Assembly (NCBI GenBank): GCA_032871835.1
Contig: CM065300.1
Coordinates: 109,737,088-109,801,087, forward strand
Direction: 5' to 3'
DNA from: Dipteronia dyeriana
Taxonomy: Eukaryota; Streptophyta; Magnoliopsida; Sapindales; Sapindaceae
DNA: 64,000 nucleotides
Position numbers and translations under genes: made by a program. This document shows positions 1 through 9,460 of the stretch, piece by piece. The number at the start of each line of letters is the position of its first letter. Within the stretch, counting starts at the first letter, position 1. Under the pieces are notes generated by a model that made no database searches, was not told where the DNA came from, and worked only from the letters and a program-made list of their open reading frames with translations.

Positions 1-1125
1 AAAGACAAGAAAAGCAAAATGTTGGCGGCTACTTGGAGTGATGATAACCCTAGTGATAATGAGAGCTCTAGTAGTGATTCTTCAAGTGATGAAGAGTTGG
101 TAAGCCACTTTGTTGCCTTAACGGCTTCTCATTCTCCACTAGATATTGGTGGTAAAATATCTTTAAACAAGAACCTTGATGCAAATCATGATGGAAGCTC
201 TAGTTCCATTCCTACTAATCTTGAGTAGTTGAAAAAGATATAAAAGCTTGAAAAAGCTAGAGATAGTGCTCAAAGAGAAGTAGTTGTGAAGGATGATTTT
301 ATCAAGAAGCAACTAGATGAGTTTGTGGTTGTTACTCGTAGACTTCTTGGCGAGGAAGATGATATTATGAGGAAGTTTAGAGAACTTGAAATGATAAACC
401 TTGAGAAGGATAATATGATATCTTCATTGAAGAAGAGAGAACAAGAATTGATGGAAGAAATAGACACGGCTAAGGAGGCTATTAAAGATTTAGTGAATGA
501 TTCGGTTAGTGTGTCTAGTGTTAGGAATCTTATTAACTCTCATAGTGGTAAAGACGACTTGGTAGTTGAAGAGGATCTCTTGGAAGCACCACTTCCTACA
601 CACTTTGATGAAGTCGTGATTGATAAGAAACAACACAAGAAGAGAAGATCAAAAGCCAAGAAGAAGTTGGCGAACAAGGAATCTTTGCAAACTTCTAGTG
701 AAGCTAGTTCAACTCCAAAAGGTACAATCTCATCTTTTATTCCAATTTTCCATTATTGCAACAAAATAGGTCACATTAAGCCTAGGTATTATAAATATAT
801 TGAAAAATGCAAATTAGGAAATGAATCTAGAGATGAGGAGATTAAACTTCAACTTGAATATGTTAACGTCTTGAAATTTGAGAAACATGATAATATTGCT
901 AAGCATGAGAAGAAGTTGTGGAGTAGAAAGAATACCAATCTTGTTCAACTTGATAAAGCTTGTGTTGAAAATGTTAAGGAAGAGTGTGTTAATGATATCC
1001 TTGTTAATCAAGTCATTGAAGGACTTTACTCTAGATTTAACATTGTTGTCAAGGATGATATTGGAAATGTTTGTGTAGGTACACCTAAGAACAAGTGGTT
1101 CAAGGGTGAGTGCTCTTATCACTAA
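1..1125 (+). pseudogene. S1 gag C-terminal region with acidic segment, coiled coil and degraded zinc knuckle
   Basis: One reading frame runs through the whole stretch and opens before the window. It starts with a basic run, then TWSDD and an acidic Ser/Asp/Glu-rich block (about 24-108), as seen downstream of the nucleocapsid in plant copia gag proteins. Two in-frame stops follow, TAG at 226-228 and TAA at 241-243, each one C-to-T change from a Gln codon. Beyond them lies a Lys/Glu-rich coiled coil (about 244-500). A degraded knuckle follows near 748-800: HYCNKIGHIKPRYY keeps one Cys and the His, but two Cys positions read Phe and Tyr. The frame ends at TAA 1123-1125. In related elements protease and integrase would follow; here they are absent. 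It is surely retroelement gag-derived, but the exact domain boundaries are uncertain. Confidence 0.75.
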
Positions 1126-2780
1126 AATAAGAAGCACATGTGAGATAGCTTTGAGGCTATATATCAATTGTGTTGAGAATTCTTGCTTACTAGCTTTGAA
1201 TACTCCATGTATTGATATGAACTTGGTTATCTCACATCATGATTGTTATGATGGTCAAAATTTGTTGATTAACTTTGAAGAAGTTCTTTTGTTATAAGAG
1301 TTTATTGAGTTGAGATATTATGCTTTTTATACTCTTGTTGTAAAACATCGTCAACTTGGTGTCATGAGGACATTCAAGGCAAGAGTGCTCATAAAAATGG
1401 CGGAAGTATGATATTTGGTGAATATAATGTGCAAAAAGGTATCTCTATACTCTAATGTATATTCTCTTAGATGTTCTTCTTCTGACTCAATTTTTGATAC
1501 ACATCTCATAGCATGTCATATTAGAGAATTTTGTATAGCATACATATGGTTCTCATTGACATTTGCTATTTTAGGATCTAATAGTGATATTGTTCACATT
1601 GATCTTAACTTTGATGATTGTTTGTGTATAGTATATTGAGTGGCATTACTTTTGAAAATATGAGCTTCATATTCTTTGAAAGCTACTCATTAGAGAAGTA
1701 ATGATCTTGAATAAGTCTCTACTTATTGCTCTTAGATCATGTGCTTATGAGCCATAAAATTTTGGTTTCTAAAAATTGCACCTTGCTTCTCTTATATGTT
1801 TTGCTAGTAGGTTGAGTTTACTAATATGTAAACATTGGGTACACCTTGTAGTTTATGTGCTTAAGTACATTTAAAATGACCTATGGTTAGTATCCATTTT
1901 AATTCGGCAATTACATAGAACTTAACGAGCATTTTCATGAAAAGGGCTACACACATTGGTTGTGAAAGCTACCCAATGTTGGAAAGAGCTACATCATTGT
2001 GATGAGTGAAAGCCGTCATGAAGTGAATTTTGTTTTTGTAAGAAAAAATGGAAAAATCAAAGAAGTGCTGAAAGGAATTCATAAAAAAAAATCTTTGATT
2101 CAAAGCAAAAAAAAAAAGTTTGGTTGAAAATCAAATGAGATCGGGTTGAAAAACAGAAATGGGATGACGAGCCATATGCACACACACGCTCATATGTTGA
2201 AATCTAATCTCTTAATAGCAAAAAATTCCGGATGATAATCGGTTTGACTTTTTATGGAAAAAGCTTAAGATGAATAGTTGTTGGAAATTGTTTGCATGTT
2301 GATTATCAAACTACTTCTTGATATATATTTTGAAGCATATCTCTCTCACACACACTTTGTTTATGAGTATGATGATATCTTAGCAATTGTTGAAGAATTA
2401 TGAGAGAACTTGAAAAAATCTTTGTGTATCTCTCTTAGCATATGAAGCTTATTTTGTTGATATTTCTTCAAATTGTTTGAATGTGTGATTGTGTGAAAAT
2501 CTTTGTAAACTCTATGCTATCATTGATTTTAGTTATAGCATTTATCAAGGGGGCTAAACATTGTTCTCTTTTATGATATGTTCACATGCTTCATTTTGTT
2601 ACATGTTGGCATATTTTGACTTAATGATACTTGTAAGATATTACTCACTATCTTTGTCTTGCATGATGATTCATTCTTAAGTCATATGTCATTGTGTTTA
2701 TATATTTGTGACTAATATGCTTGTTTTGTCTTTCACTCACTTTTGTTGTATGTATATAGCACCGTATTTCACAAGAACAA
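1126..2780 (+). other. S1 non-coding spacer where pol would be expected
   Basis: About 1.65 kb of AT-rich sequence has no ORF that I can relate to pol. Small open stretches near 1106-1297 and 1415-1639 give no recognisable motif. There is an A-rich zone near 2085-2120 and short CA runs near 2175 and 2348. Just before the next ORF a T-rich run leads into TATATAG at about 2754-2760, which resembles a plant 3' splice acceptor. That could produce a spliced RNA for the downstream ORF, but no donor site is proven. Confidence 0.5.
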
Positions 2781-3839
2781 ATGGGAAAAACTAAAGTTAC
2801 CGGAAGTGGAAATCAATCGAATCCCATTGTTAAAGCCAAGTCTAGCTCAAAGGGATCCAAAGCTTCAAGGTCAAAGGATTTAGGGATCTTTGGAACTAAG
2901 AAGAAATTTCAAAAAAGAGGCATTGAATTAGGTAAATCTAAAGATTCTTATGTTCTTAAATGCATTAAGGATAGGAATTGGGAATCTTGGGTGAGCATGC
3001 TAGGAATAGTGAATGATACTCTTGTTAGAGAGTTTTATCATGAATATAGAGAGAGTGTCACCTTATTGGATGCTTTGATGGAGATTATGGGTGTTGTGTT
3101 TAGAGTTAACCTGGTATACATTAACAAGTTTCTTGGGCTATCTAGTGATATTGATTTGAACTTTCTAGATGTTGATGTCATTGAGAATCTTAATATCATG
3201 GGTAGAACTCTATGTGACAATGCTTCTTTTGAGTGGAAAGGTAGAGCATATATTAGTCAACATGAGTTAACTAAGGCAAGTGCATTTTGGCATCTTTTTA
3301 TTTGCACTAATATTATTGGATCTTCGAATTCAACCGAGTTGAATAAAGACAAGATCAAAATAGTAAATGCCTTGGTGACTAATCAACCTATAAACCTTGG
3401 GGATTTGCTTATGTTTTACTTAGATAATACGGCTTTCTCAACTAGAGAAGATAAGAAGCTTGCATTACCGGGGCTTATAACTTCTTTGTGTTTAGCTCGT
3501 TGTGTTCAAAGAAGTGAAGATGATGTGTTGGTACAACCCTTGGAAAAATATAATGATAAACGTGTGTAATACATGTCATATAAGGATAAGGGTAAGACAT
3601 GTGATACTTTTGGACTATTTAGTAGTTCACAAGTTGATTGTCAAGAGACTAGCATAAACATTCTTCCGGATTGGGCTTTACATTTGAAGAAGAAGGTTGA
3701 TGAGCTTAGTGCTATAGTTGATAAACAAGATGCTAGAATAAAAGAGTTGGAGTGTATTGCATCAAGTTCAAGACCACCTCTCAAGCATTATGTTAGGTCA
3801 ACTACACGCACATATTTCTTTGGTGGATCTAGTAGCTAG
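2781..3839 (+). pseudogene. S1 accessory ORF, putative plant transposon protein type, one internal stop
   Basis: An ATG at 2781 opens a frame that continues to TAG at 3837-3839, about 352 codons, broken only by TAA at 3567-3569. The N-terminal 50 residues are Lys/Ser-rich and basic. The middle part (roughly residues 50-255) has the look of the uncharacterised 'putative plant transposon protein' domain: a run of short amphipathic helices with many Leu, Ile and Trp and a segment like NRNWESW. The C-terminal part holds a coiled coil (KKKVDELSAIVDKQDARIKELE, residues about 303-324) and a Ser-rich tail. There is no signal peptide or clear membrane segment, so it is not an obvious envelope protein although it occupies the env-like position between the gag/pol region and the polypurine tract. 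Its function is not known to me. The domain assignment is from pattern memory and needs a profile search. Confidence 0.6.
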
Positions 3840-4309
3840 TATTTGAGTCTCATGGTATGTTTCTTACCTTTTGGCATCATTTCAGGTCAAAAAGGGGGAG
3901 AAAGAGTTGTTAAGAGTTGCAAGTTACTTAGTTTTCTTTTTATGTTGTTTTTATGAACTTTTGAATCTTTCAATGGCTTGTAATAATTAGTGTTAAGATT
4001 TGGTTAAGAATTCTTGTATTTGGCATGTATTGAGGGGGAGATATATGTATTTGTGGACTTAATTGTATATTCTTATCCATATTATATGTTTCCATTTGTT
4101 GTTTTTTCTCTTGTATATGCATTGTGCTTTGAGATGATTTGTAGGTTGCTTCAAGAGAATATCAAGATGAAGTTCAAGAGTTGATAAAGATTAGTTATAG
4201 GAATCTTACTAATTGTAATGTGAGGGAGTGATTTTGTGACCTATCTTCATTTTTATATTTATAGTAAATGTATAGGTGTTTTGACATTGAATTTGCCAAA
4301 GGGGGAGAT
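3840..4309 (+). promoter_or_regulatory. S1 multiple polypurine tract (PPT) region
   Basis: Three copies of an AAGGGGGAG-type polypurine tract stand at about 3891-3902, 4031-4041 and 4298-4308. The last lies directly before the LTR start TGATAGG and is the functional plus-strand primer position. Repetition of the PPT upstream of the 3' LTR is a trait I recall for Sirevirus elements. The rest of the stretch is AT-rich and non-coding. Confidence 0.7.
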
Positions 4310-5091
4310 TGATAGGTTTTAGTTTGTGTTGACATTAATTCCATATCAAAATGAAGTTTACTTGTAATGACTTAGTTGGTTAGGTTCATGATGATTCAAG
4401 CTTCAAGAAAGAAAAAACAACAAGTCAAAGCAAGTTCTAAGTCTTCAAAGAGAAAGGATGCAATTTGGTTCTACAAAGGTATACTAAGACCTTATCATCC
4501 TCTTACAAGGCTTAGGCACACATACACATATCATACATTTGTGTCCTTGCATCGTTTTGCACCATTATAGGCACAAACATACAATTCATTCGTATGTGTC
4601 CCTGCATCGTTATGCACCATGTATAACACATTCACACACTTGAAGATGAATGCTCATGCATTGGTTTGGAAATAACATGTTTTGGAATATGCATGATTGG
4701 AAACTATCTCTATGTAGTTTAGAGATAGTTTCCATTCAAGTATGAATTGTGTTTGTGTTTTTATATGTTTGTATAACATGGATATTGAACTTGAATTTAG
4801 TCTTAAATCATTCTTGATTGAGTTCCAGTCATTTCGGTTACTCATACTATTGATTTCAAGTTCTAAGTCAAAAGAAACTACACTTTCAACTTATGTTAAA
4901 TACATTGTCTTCGTATTCGTATATCGAGTTGAATTAATATTTTCTGGGTTGAGTATCTTATATTTCCTTGTTCGTGTGAGAGTTACGGTTTGTAATCCGT
5001 AAACGGATTCAAATTCTGATTCAGAAGCCGGTGAACGGTCAAAGAACGTGAAGGAAGGTCGGAAGAGAAAGAAGCAAGCAAGGACTTCTTT

Positions 5092-5161
5092 CCCGAGATG
5101 GCGCGTGACCATCTCGGGGCAGAAGGCTTGCTTCCCCGAGATGCCCACGTGCCATCTCGGG
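5092..5161 (+). repeat. Two adjacent perfect hairpins in the S LTR
   Basis: Arms CCCGAGATGG (5092-5101) and CCATCTCGGG (5109-5118) form a 10-bp perfect inverted repeat with a 7-base loop. Arms CCCGAGATG (5135-5143) and CATCTCGGG (5153-5161) form a second, 9-bp one with a 9-base loop. The same core is used four times. They lie about 65 to 135 bp upstream of the probable TATA box, so they are likely upstream promoter elements rather than RNA structures of the transcript. Confidence 0.75.
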
Positions 5162-5226
5162 CAGCAAGCTTGCTTGGCTTCTTCTTGCCCCTCTTGGTCA
5201 TTTCACATGTCCAAGTTTCCCACTCC

Positions 5227-5235
5227 TTTATAAAC
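5227..5235 (+). promoter_or_regulatory. Probable TATA box of the S LTR promoter
   Basis: TTTATAAAC lies in a pyrimidine-rich context (CTCC before, CTCTTTCCC after) and corresponds to CTTTATATCC near 62040 in the other LTR copy. The position leaves about 1.7 kb of LTR downstream, which would make R-U5 unusually long, so the assignment is tentative. Confidence 0.5.
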
Positions 5236-6169
5236 TCTTTCCCTCTCACATTTCATTCTAAGAAGAAATTTAAAACAAGTGTGCAGAAATTTTCTCTCTA
5301 AATTTTCTCATCTTCCAAACACCATAACTTCTTCATTTGAACTCTGATTTGAGTGATTCCAAGTTGAGAGTGTTCATCTATTCATCCTCCATCTTTTCTC
5401 TAAAGGTTTGAGTAAGTGTTGCTGCTGTTTTTGGTGTCTAATCATACAAAAACGGGACTGCACCTAAATAACCTAAGGTTTTGATTTTCTCTCAAAGTTT
5501 TCTTTTAAAACTTGATCAATTGCCTTGGGTTTTCTTCTTCTACATATATTTGTATATTGTGAGTGTTTTGATTTGAGTTTTGATTACTTTCAAAGTTAGA
5601 TTGAATTTCAATTGAAATCATACATGTTGAGTTAGGTTTTGATTTTGCCTATGTTATCACATGTTTGGGATTGTATTGTGCTAGCTTTGATTCTAGGACT
5701 ATTTTATGATCTTTGATTGATTGATTTTGAGAAAAATAGTTCCTCACATGTATTAGGCTCTCTTGGCCGAATTTCTCACATAATACTTGTGCTTATGTTC
5801 TTTTGAGCTATTCATGTGATTTGTTGAATCTATGATTAGGAATATGCTCTAGAACTTTAGCTTAAATCTAATTGACTTTGTCATATGATTTTAGCATGTT
5901 TTAGGCTTGTGTGATTTAAACTTGATCTTGTGATTTGTTGATCATATCTTGGGATTCAAGTTTAGATATATGCATTTATCTAGATTGTGATTAATGTTGA
6001 ACATATCTTATATGATCTAGATTGATTATACATGCATGTTTGACTAGACAATATTTGTTTTGTGCATTCATGCTCATGTCATGTATTTTCCATAGGATGT
6101 GTAGATCATAGCATTCTATGTTGCGTGCTTGTTTGCGTTTGGCATTCATGATCACCTAGATGCCATGTG

Positions 6170-6470
6170 AGAAGGAAGTCTTGACAATAGGTGTGAGACC
6201 TATGGTGTTGAGCAACAAGTCTTGGCAAGAGACGTGAGGCCTTGGATTGTCGAGCAAGGAAGTCTTGACTAGGGTCATGAGGATCCGGATAGTCGAGCAA
6301 GAAGTCTTGCCTAGAGTTGGGAGAACTCGGATAGGTGAGCGAGGAAGTCTTGACTAGAGTCGTGAGGACTTAGTTGAGCAAGAAGTCTTGCATTGGGTCG
6401 TGAGGATCCGGATAAGGTGAGCGAGGAAGTCTTGACTAGAGGTGTGAGGCATCGGATTGTTGAGCATAAG
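6170..6470 (+). repeat. Seven-unit ~42-bp tandem array in the S LTR
   Basis: The motif GTCTTG recurs at 6178, 6219, 6262, 6304, 6347, 6385 and 6429, spacing 41, 43, 42, 43, 38 and 44. Each unit has the form GAGCAAGAAGTCTTG, then a variable middle with GTGAGGA or GGAGGAC and GGATAG. The solo LTR S2 has the same seven units, so the array is a family trait older than both copies. It has no spacer diversity of CRISPR type. Confidence 0.85.
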
Positions 6471-6873
6471 GCGACAACTTCTAGAGTAGGATAAAAGGGT
6501 AGTTTCTAGTTGAAGAGGTCACTTGAGTAATTATACTTGTCTTATCTACTAGTGGATTTTGTTTGCCGGTGGCTGCTATCCCCGTAGATGTTTTCTTCTT
6601 TGGAGGTTTACCACGTTATATCTTGTGTCAACTTTTCTCTATCCCTATCTCTCTAATATTTGTATTGTGGATAAAACTCTTTATGTATGTTGACTTCCTT
6701 TCTATAATATAAATTGTGTATATGTTACAATTACTTGTTTGTATCACACTTTGCTTGTGTTTATATATTGATTAATTGTCTTTTATTAATATATATATTG
6801 TGATACAAGCAATCTAGAGGGATAAACTTTTGTTTGTTTCTAAGGGAGTCGAAAAAGGTGTCTAACCTATTCA

Positions 6874-6888
6874 CCCCCCCCCCCCCCC
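6874..6888 (+). repeat. Poly-C tract near the S LTR 3' end
   Basis: Fifteen consecutive C residues stand between CCTATTCA and TCTAGGTTAG, 42 bp before the LTR end. The S2 copy has thirteen C at the same place. A C-run followed by TCTAGG near the LTR end is common in Sirevirus-like LTRs as I recall them. Length differences are expected from slippage. Confidence 0.8.
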
Positions 6889-6930
6889 TCTAGGTTAGCC
6901 TTAAGCATTTAATCGTGTTTGTATTTTCAT

Positions 6931-7560
6931 GACTACCTTAGAGAGATCGTCACTTCTGATTGGTACATCCTCTAATTTGTTCACTGCATGCCCGCTCGTC
7001 CATTCTATGCTTGGTTCTTCCTCTTCCAGTACCAAAGGGGCATCCTCTGGATGATCTGCGAGCTCTATATCTCCAAATGTTATCACTGGTGCTTCCATCT
7101 CTTGGATTGTCACAACTTACGCGAAATGTTTCACCAAAGCTGTTGGATTGGCAAACACTGCATAACATTTCCTGGCTGCTCGCTGGTCACCACGTACCTC
7201 CCCTACCTTTTCGCCCATTGGAAATTTTAGGACGTTGTGATAGATGGACAAAAACACCCTCAAGGATGAAAGGAAAGATCTTCCTGGATCGTGTGTAGCC
7301 CAATAGGGTGTCAACCATAACGAAATCTGTCATAATATTCAATTAGAGGGGTGCACTTTCGACCATCACTGGAAGGATTTTTAACCTCACCGGCATGATT
7401 GAATCCCAGTGAAGCCATATAGCGGGGTTGAGCTGCTATTGTAGCATCAATGCTTTAAATTCGGCTTCTCCAAGATATCTTTAAAGAGGATATCTACGCT
7501 GCTACCTATGTCGACGAGCACGCGGTGGACCACGTAATTGGCATTCTATTCCCTGATCAC
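6931..7560 (-). pseudogene. G1 aspartic protease and linker to RT
   Basis: On the minus strand, the segment around 7523-7460 reads VLVDIGSSVDILFKDILEK, the catalytic DxGS flap start of a retroviral-type aspartic protease, with the Asp kept (codon near 7512). It continues into GFTG and a stretch with several stops and frame changes, down to a segment near 7240-7200 resembling the YHNVLKFPMG end of gypsy proteases. The linker to RT (7113-6931) is open and acidic (DIELADHPEDAPLV). S1 then cuts it before the RT core. G2 has the same block at 44390-43760. Confidence 0.75.
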
Positions 7561-7619
7561 CGTAGAGTCATCGTGTGGCTGCATAAAGTTTTGTAGACAT
7601 TGGCTTTAGTAAATACAAT

Positions 7620-9406
7620 CTAGGCTGCATGAGATGGGTTAGCTGGGATATTGTCAACCTTGAAGATACCCTGACCTTCATTAACCCGGGGGACCTTCCT
7701 CACCTGATTTTTCCTGGAGTTATTGGAGGTGCCGGCCAGGGTGGGTCCCTCACTTATGGTGTGTATCACTTGGATTTGTTGCATGAAATCCTTCTGCTCC
7801 CTCTTTCTCTTCTTAGTATGGTCACAGATCTCTGCTTGCACCTCTCTTCTTTTCTGGATGTTGTCCCTTAACTGCTGTAAGAATTCTATCAAACATCCTC
7901 CCCTTATCAAACCCTCAATCTGGTTACGAAGGTTGTAGCACTCTGAAGTGTTGTGCCATACGTCTTCATGAAAGTCGCAGTATGTGTACCTATTTCTCCT
8001 GTCTACAGTGTCTTTCATAGGTGTAGGCTTCTGGAGTAGCCCCTTTATCACGAATGGTGTGGTAGATTGTTTCCTGGGATGCATTGATCATATCCACTCT
8101 AATCTATTGCAAAAGGGGCTACCGTCCTAGGGGGAGGTGAAGCTCATGGAGAGCTTCATCTAGCAGGATACCTCTCTTGCCTAGGTTAGGAAGCGGGTAA
8201 GCGGTACGTTGACCTATTGAGAGGTTTGTTATGATTTTATAGAGCCAGCTCAGGGCTGAGAGCTTTCTTTCTCTAGCGTTTTGATATTCTCTTGTCATCA
8301 TGCTCCATTTTGACCTTAAGTTGTTCGTCAATCTCGGGATGCTCAAGAGCCCGATCGTAGGCCTCTTGGTAGGTACTTAGATGCCGCTTGGAGAAAAATC
8401 GAATGAGCTTGCCCACCCTTAGGTTCCACCGAAAGTTGGCGAGAGTCTCTTTCACGGTGAAGACTCACATATGGATGACTTCCATGTAAAAACAATCCAC
8501 ATATGATCGGAGTGTTTCACCACATTCCTAGATCATATATTCAAAGTGTATGGGATCCTTTGGACACGGTTTGACCCCTCAGAATTATGAGCAGAAGTCA
8601 GTTGATAGCTTCGTGAATGAATCTATGCTACCAACGGGCAATTTCTTGAACCAAGTTTTTATGTAGTCAGTCAAGGTGGTTGGGAATATCCTACACATGG
8701 TGGCCTTGGTTGCATTATAGACTTCCATTTGTTGGACGAAGCCCTCCAGGTGGCTCAAGAGGTCCTCCGTGCCAAAGAAATTGTCTGTCAGCATTTTGAA
8801 TTTCGGTAAGAGCTCAGCCTCTCAGATCCTCATTGTGAATAAGAGGGTTCATTTTTCCATAGGGAACTTCTTGATCTCCTTGTGCTTTCCTTTTTTTATC
8901 TATTGGATCTCTTTCTGTAGCTTAGCCAGCTGATCCCTCAGGTGCTTGTTCCCAGGTTTCTTTGAGTTGACCTCAGACTCCTCACTATCGGATCCCTCTG
9001 ATGAAATGGCAATCTCCACCTTGTTTTCTCTATGAGCGGGGATCTACCTAGGGGCTTTATTGGCTACCTTTCAATCTAACCCGATTTTCCCTCCTTAAGG
9101 TCACTGGGTAGGGAGCCTCTCGCTGCTTTCGTGGTAAAGCATCCGCTGTAGATTTGACCCACCTAGGTTGATAACATGATGACGGGGGCATGGCCCGAGC
9201 CTTTCTCGGATCGAGGGTTGTCACTCTATCCTATTGCGGACTGGCTCGAGCTAGGGAGGTCCCAATCGATCGAAGAGGGGCTGCCTAGTTCGAGGCCTGC
9301 TCGACACTTCCTAAGTGTTTGGATTTTATGGATGGACTGTGATGCCCTCATCGAGCAGGCAAAGGCGGATGTTCTCCTTGAAGGTCGCAGCTTGTTGGTC
9401 GAGCAT
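7620..9406 (-). pseudogene. G1 gag (capsid and nucleocapsid), broken
   Basis: The probable start is ATG at 9406-9404, reading MLDQQAATFKENIRLCLLDE. The capsid (retrotransposon gag domain) spans about 8794-8119 and includes SHLEGFVQQMEVYNAT, DYIKTWFKKLPVGSIDSF and SKRHLSTYQEAYDRALEHPE. The C-terminal part (8084-7620) holds YCDFHEDVWHNTSECYNLRNQIEGL, the Cys/His pattern usual in plant gypsy gag just upstream of protease, followed by a basic region. Segments at 9406, 8794 and 8455 share a frame broken by stops, while those at 8346 and 8084 are in two other frames, so there are at least two frameshifts. Gag would coat the RNA in virus-like particles. The copy cannot make it. Confidence 0.8.
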
Positions 9407-9460
9407 GGCCTGGTTTATTATAGGAAGGCCAGAAGCCCGTGCAGCTGTTGGCTAGGCCGG
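9407..9460 (-). other. G1 leader, part next to gag
   Basis: Short 5' untranslated piece between the gag start and the A1 insertion. It is collinear with the G2 leader near 57901-57950. Its continuation on the other side of A1 is at 31329-31525. Confidence 0.7.

Larger units (their letters stand above)
1..6930 (+). mobile_element. S1: Sirevirus-like Ty1/copia element, 3' part, lacking pol
   Basis: This is the right-hand portion of an LTR retrotransposon whose left end lies outside the window. It has a gag-type C-terminal region, a non-coding stretch, an extra ORF, a multiple polypurine tract and then a 2621-bp 3' LTR. No protease, integrase, RT or RNase H can be found between the gag-like part and the LTR, so it is a deleted or non-autonomous copy. 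Its right end at 6930 abuts gypsy G1 pol sequence that is collinear with G2 near 43770, so S1 inserted into G1. The TSD cannot be checked because the left border is missing. A solo LTR of the same family is at 61145-63756. Assignment to the Sirevirus lineage rests on the extra ORF, the repeated AAGGGGGAG tracts and the C-rich tract near the LTR end, and is an inference. Confidence 0.85.
4310..6930 (+). repeat. S1 3' LTR (family S)
   Basis: The LTR starts TGATAGG right after the polypurine tract and ends TATTTTCA. Its whole length matches the second copy at 61145-63756, which fixes both borders. Landmarks in order are a pair of short hairpins (5092-5161), a probable TATA box (5227-5235), a tandem array of seven 42-bp units (6170-6470), and a homopolymeric C tract (6874-6888) close to the 3' end. 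Small ORFs inside it on either strand are not shared as reading frames between the two copies and I do not regard them as genes. Confidence 0.9.

Noticed and set aside
2781..3839. Envelope gene for the S1 extra ORF
   Set aside because: No signal peptide, transmembrane segment or cysteine pattern of a surface protein is visible, so I kept it as an uncharacterised accessory ORF.
6170..6470. CRISPR-like spaced repeat
   Set aside because: Units are continuous 42-bp tandem copies without unique spacers, found inside a plant LTR at two places.
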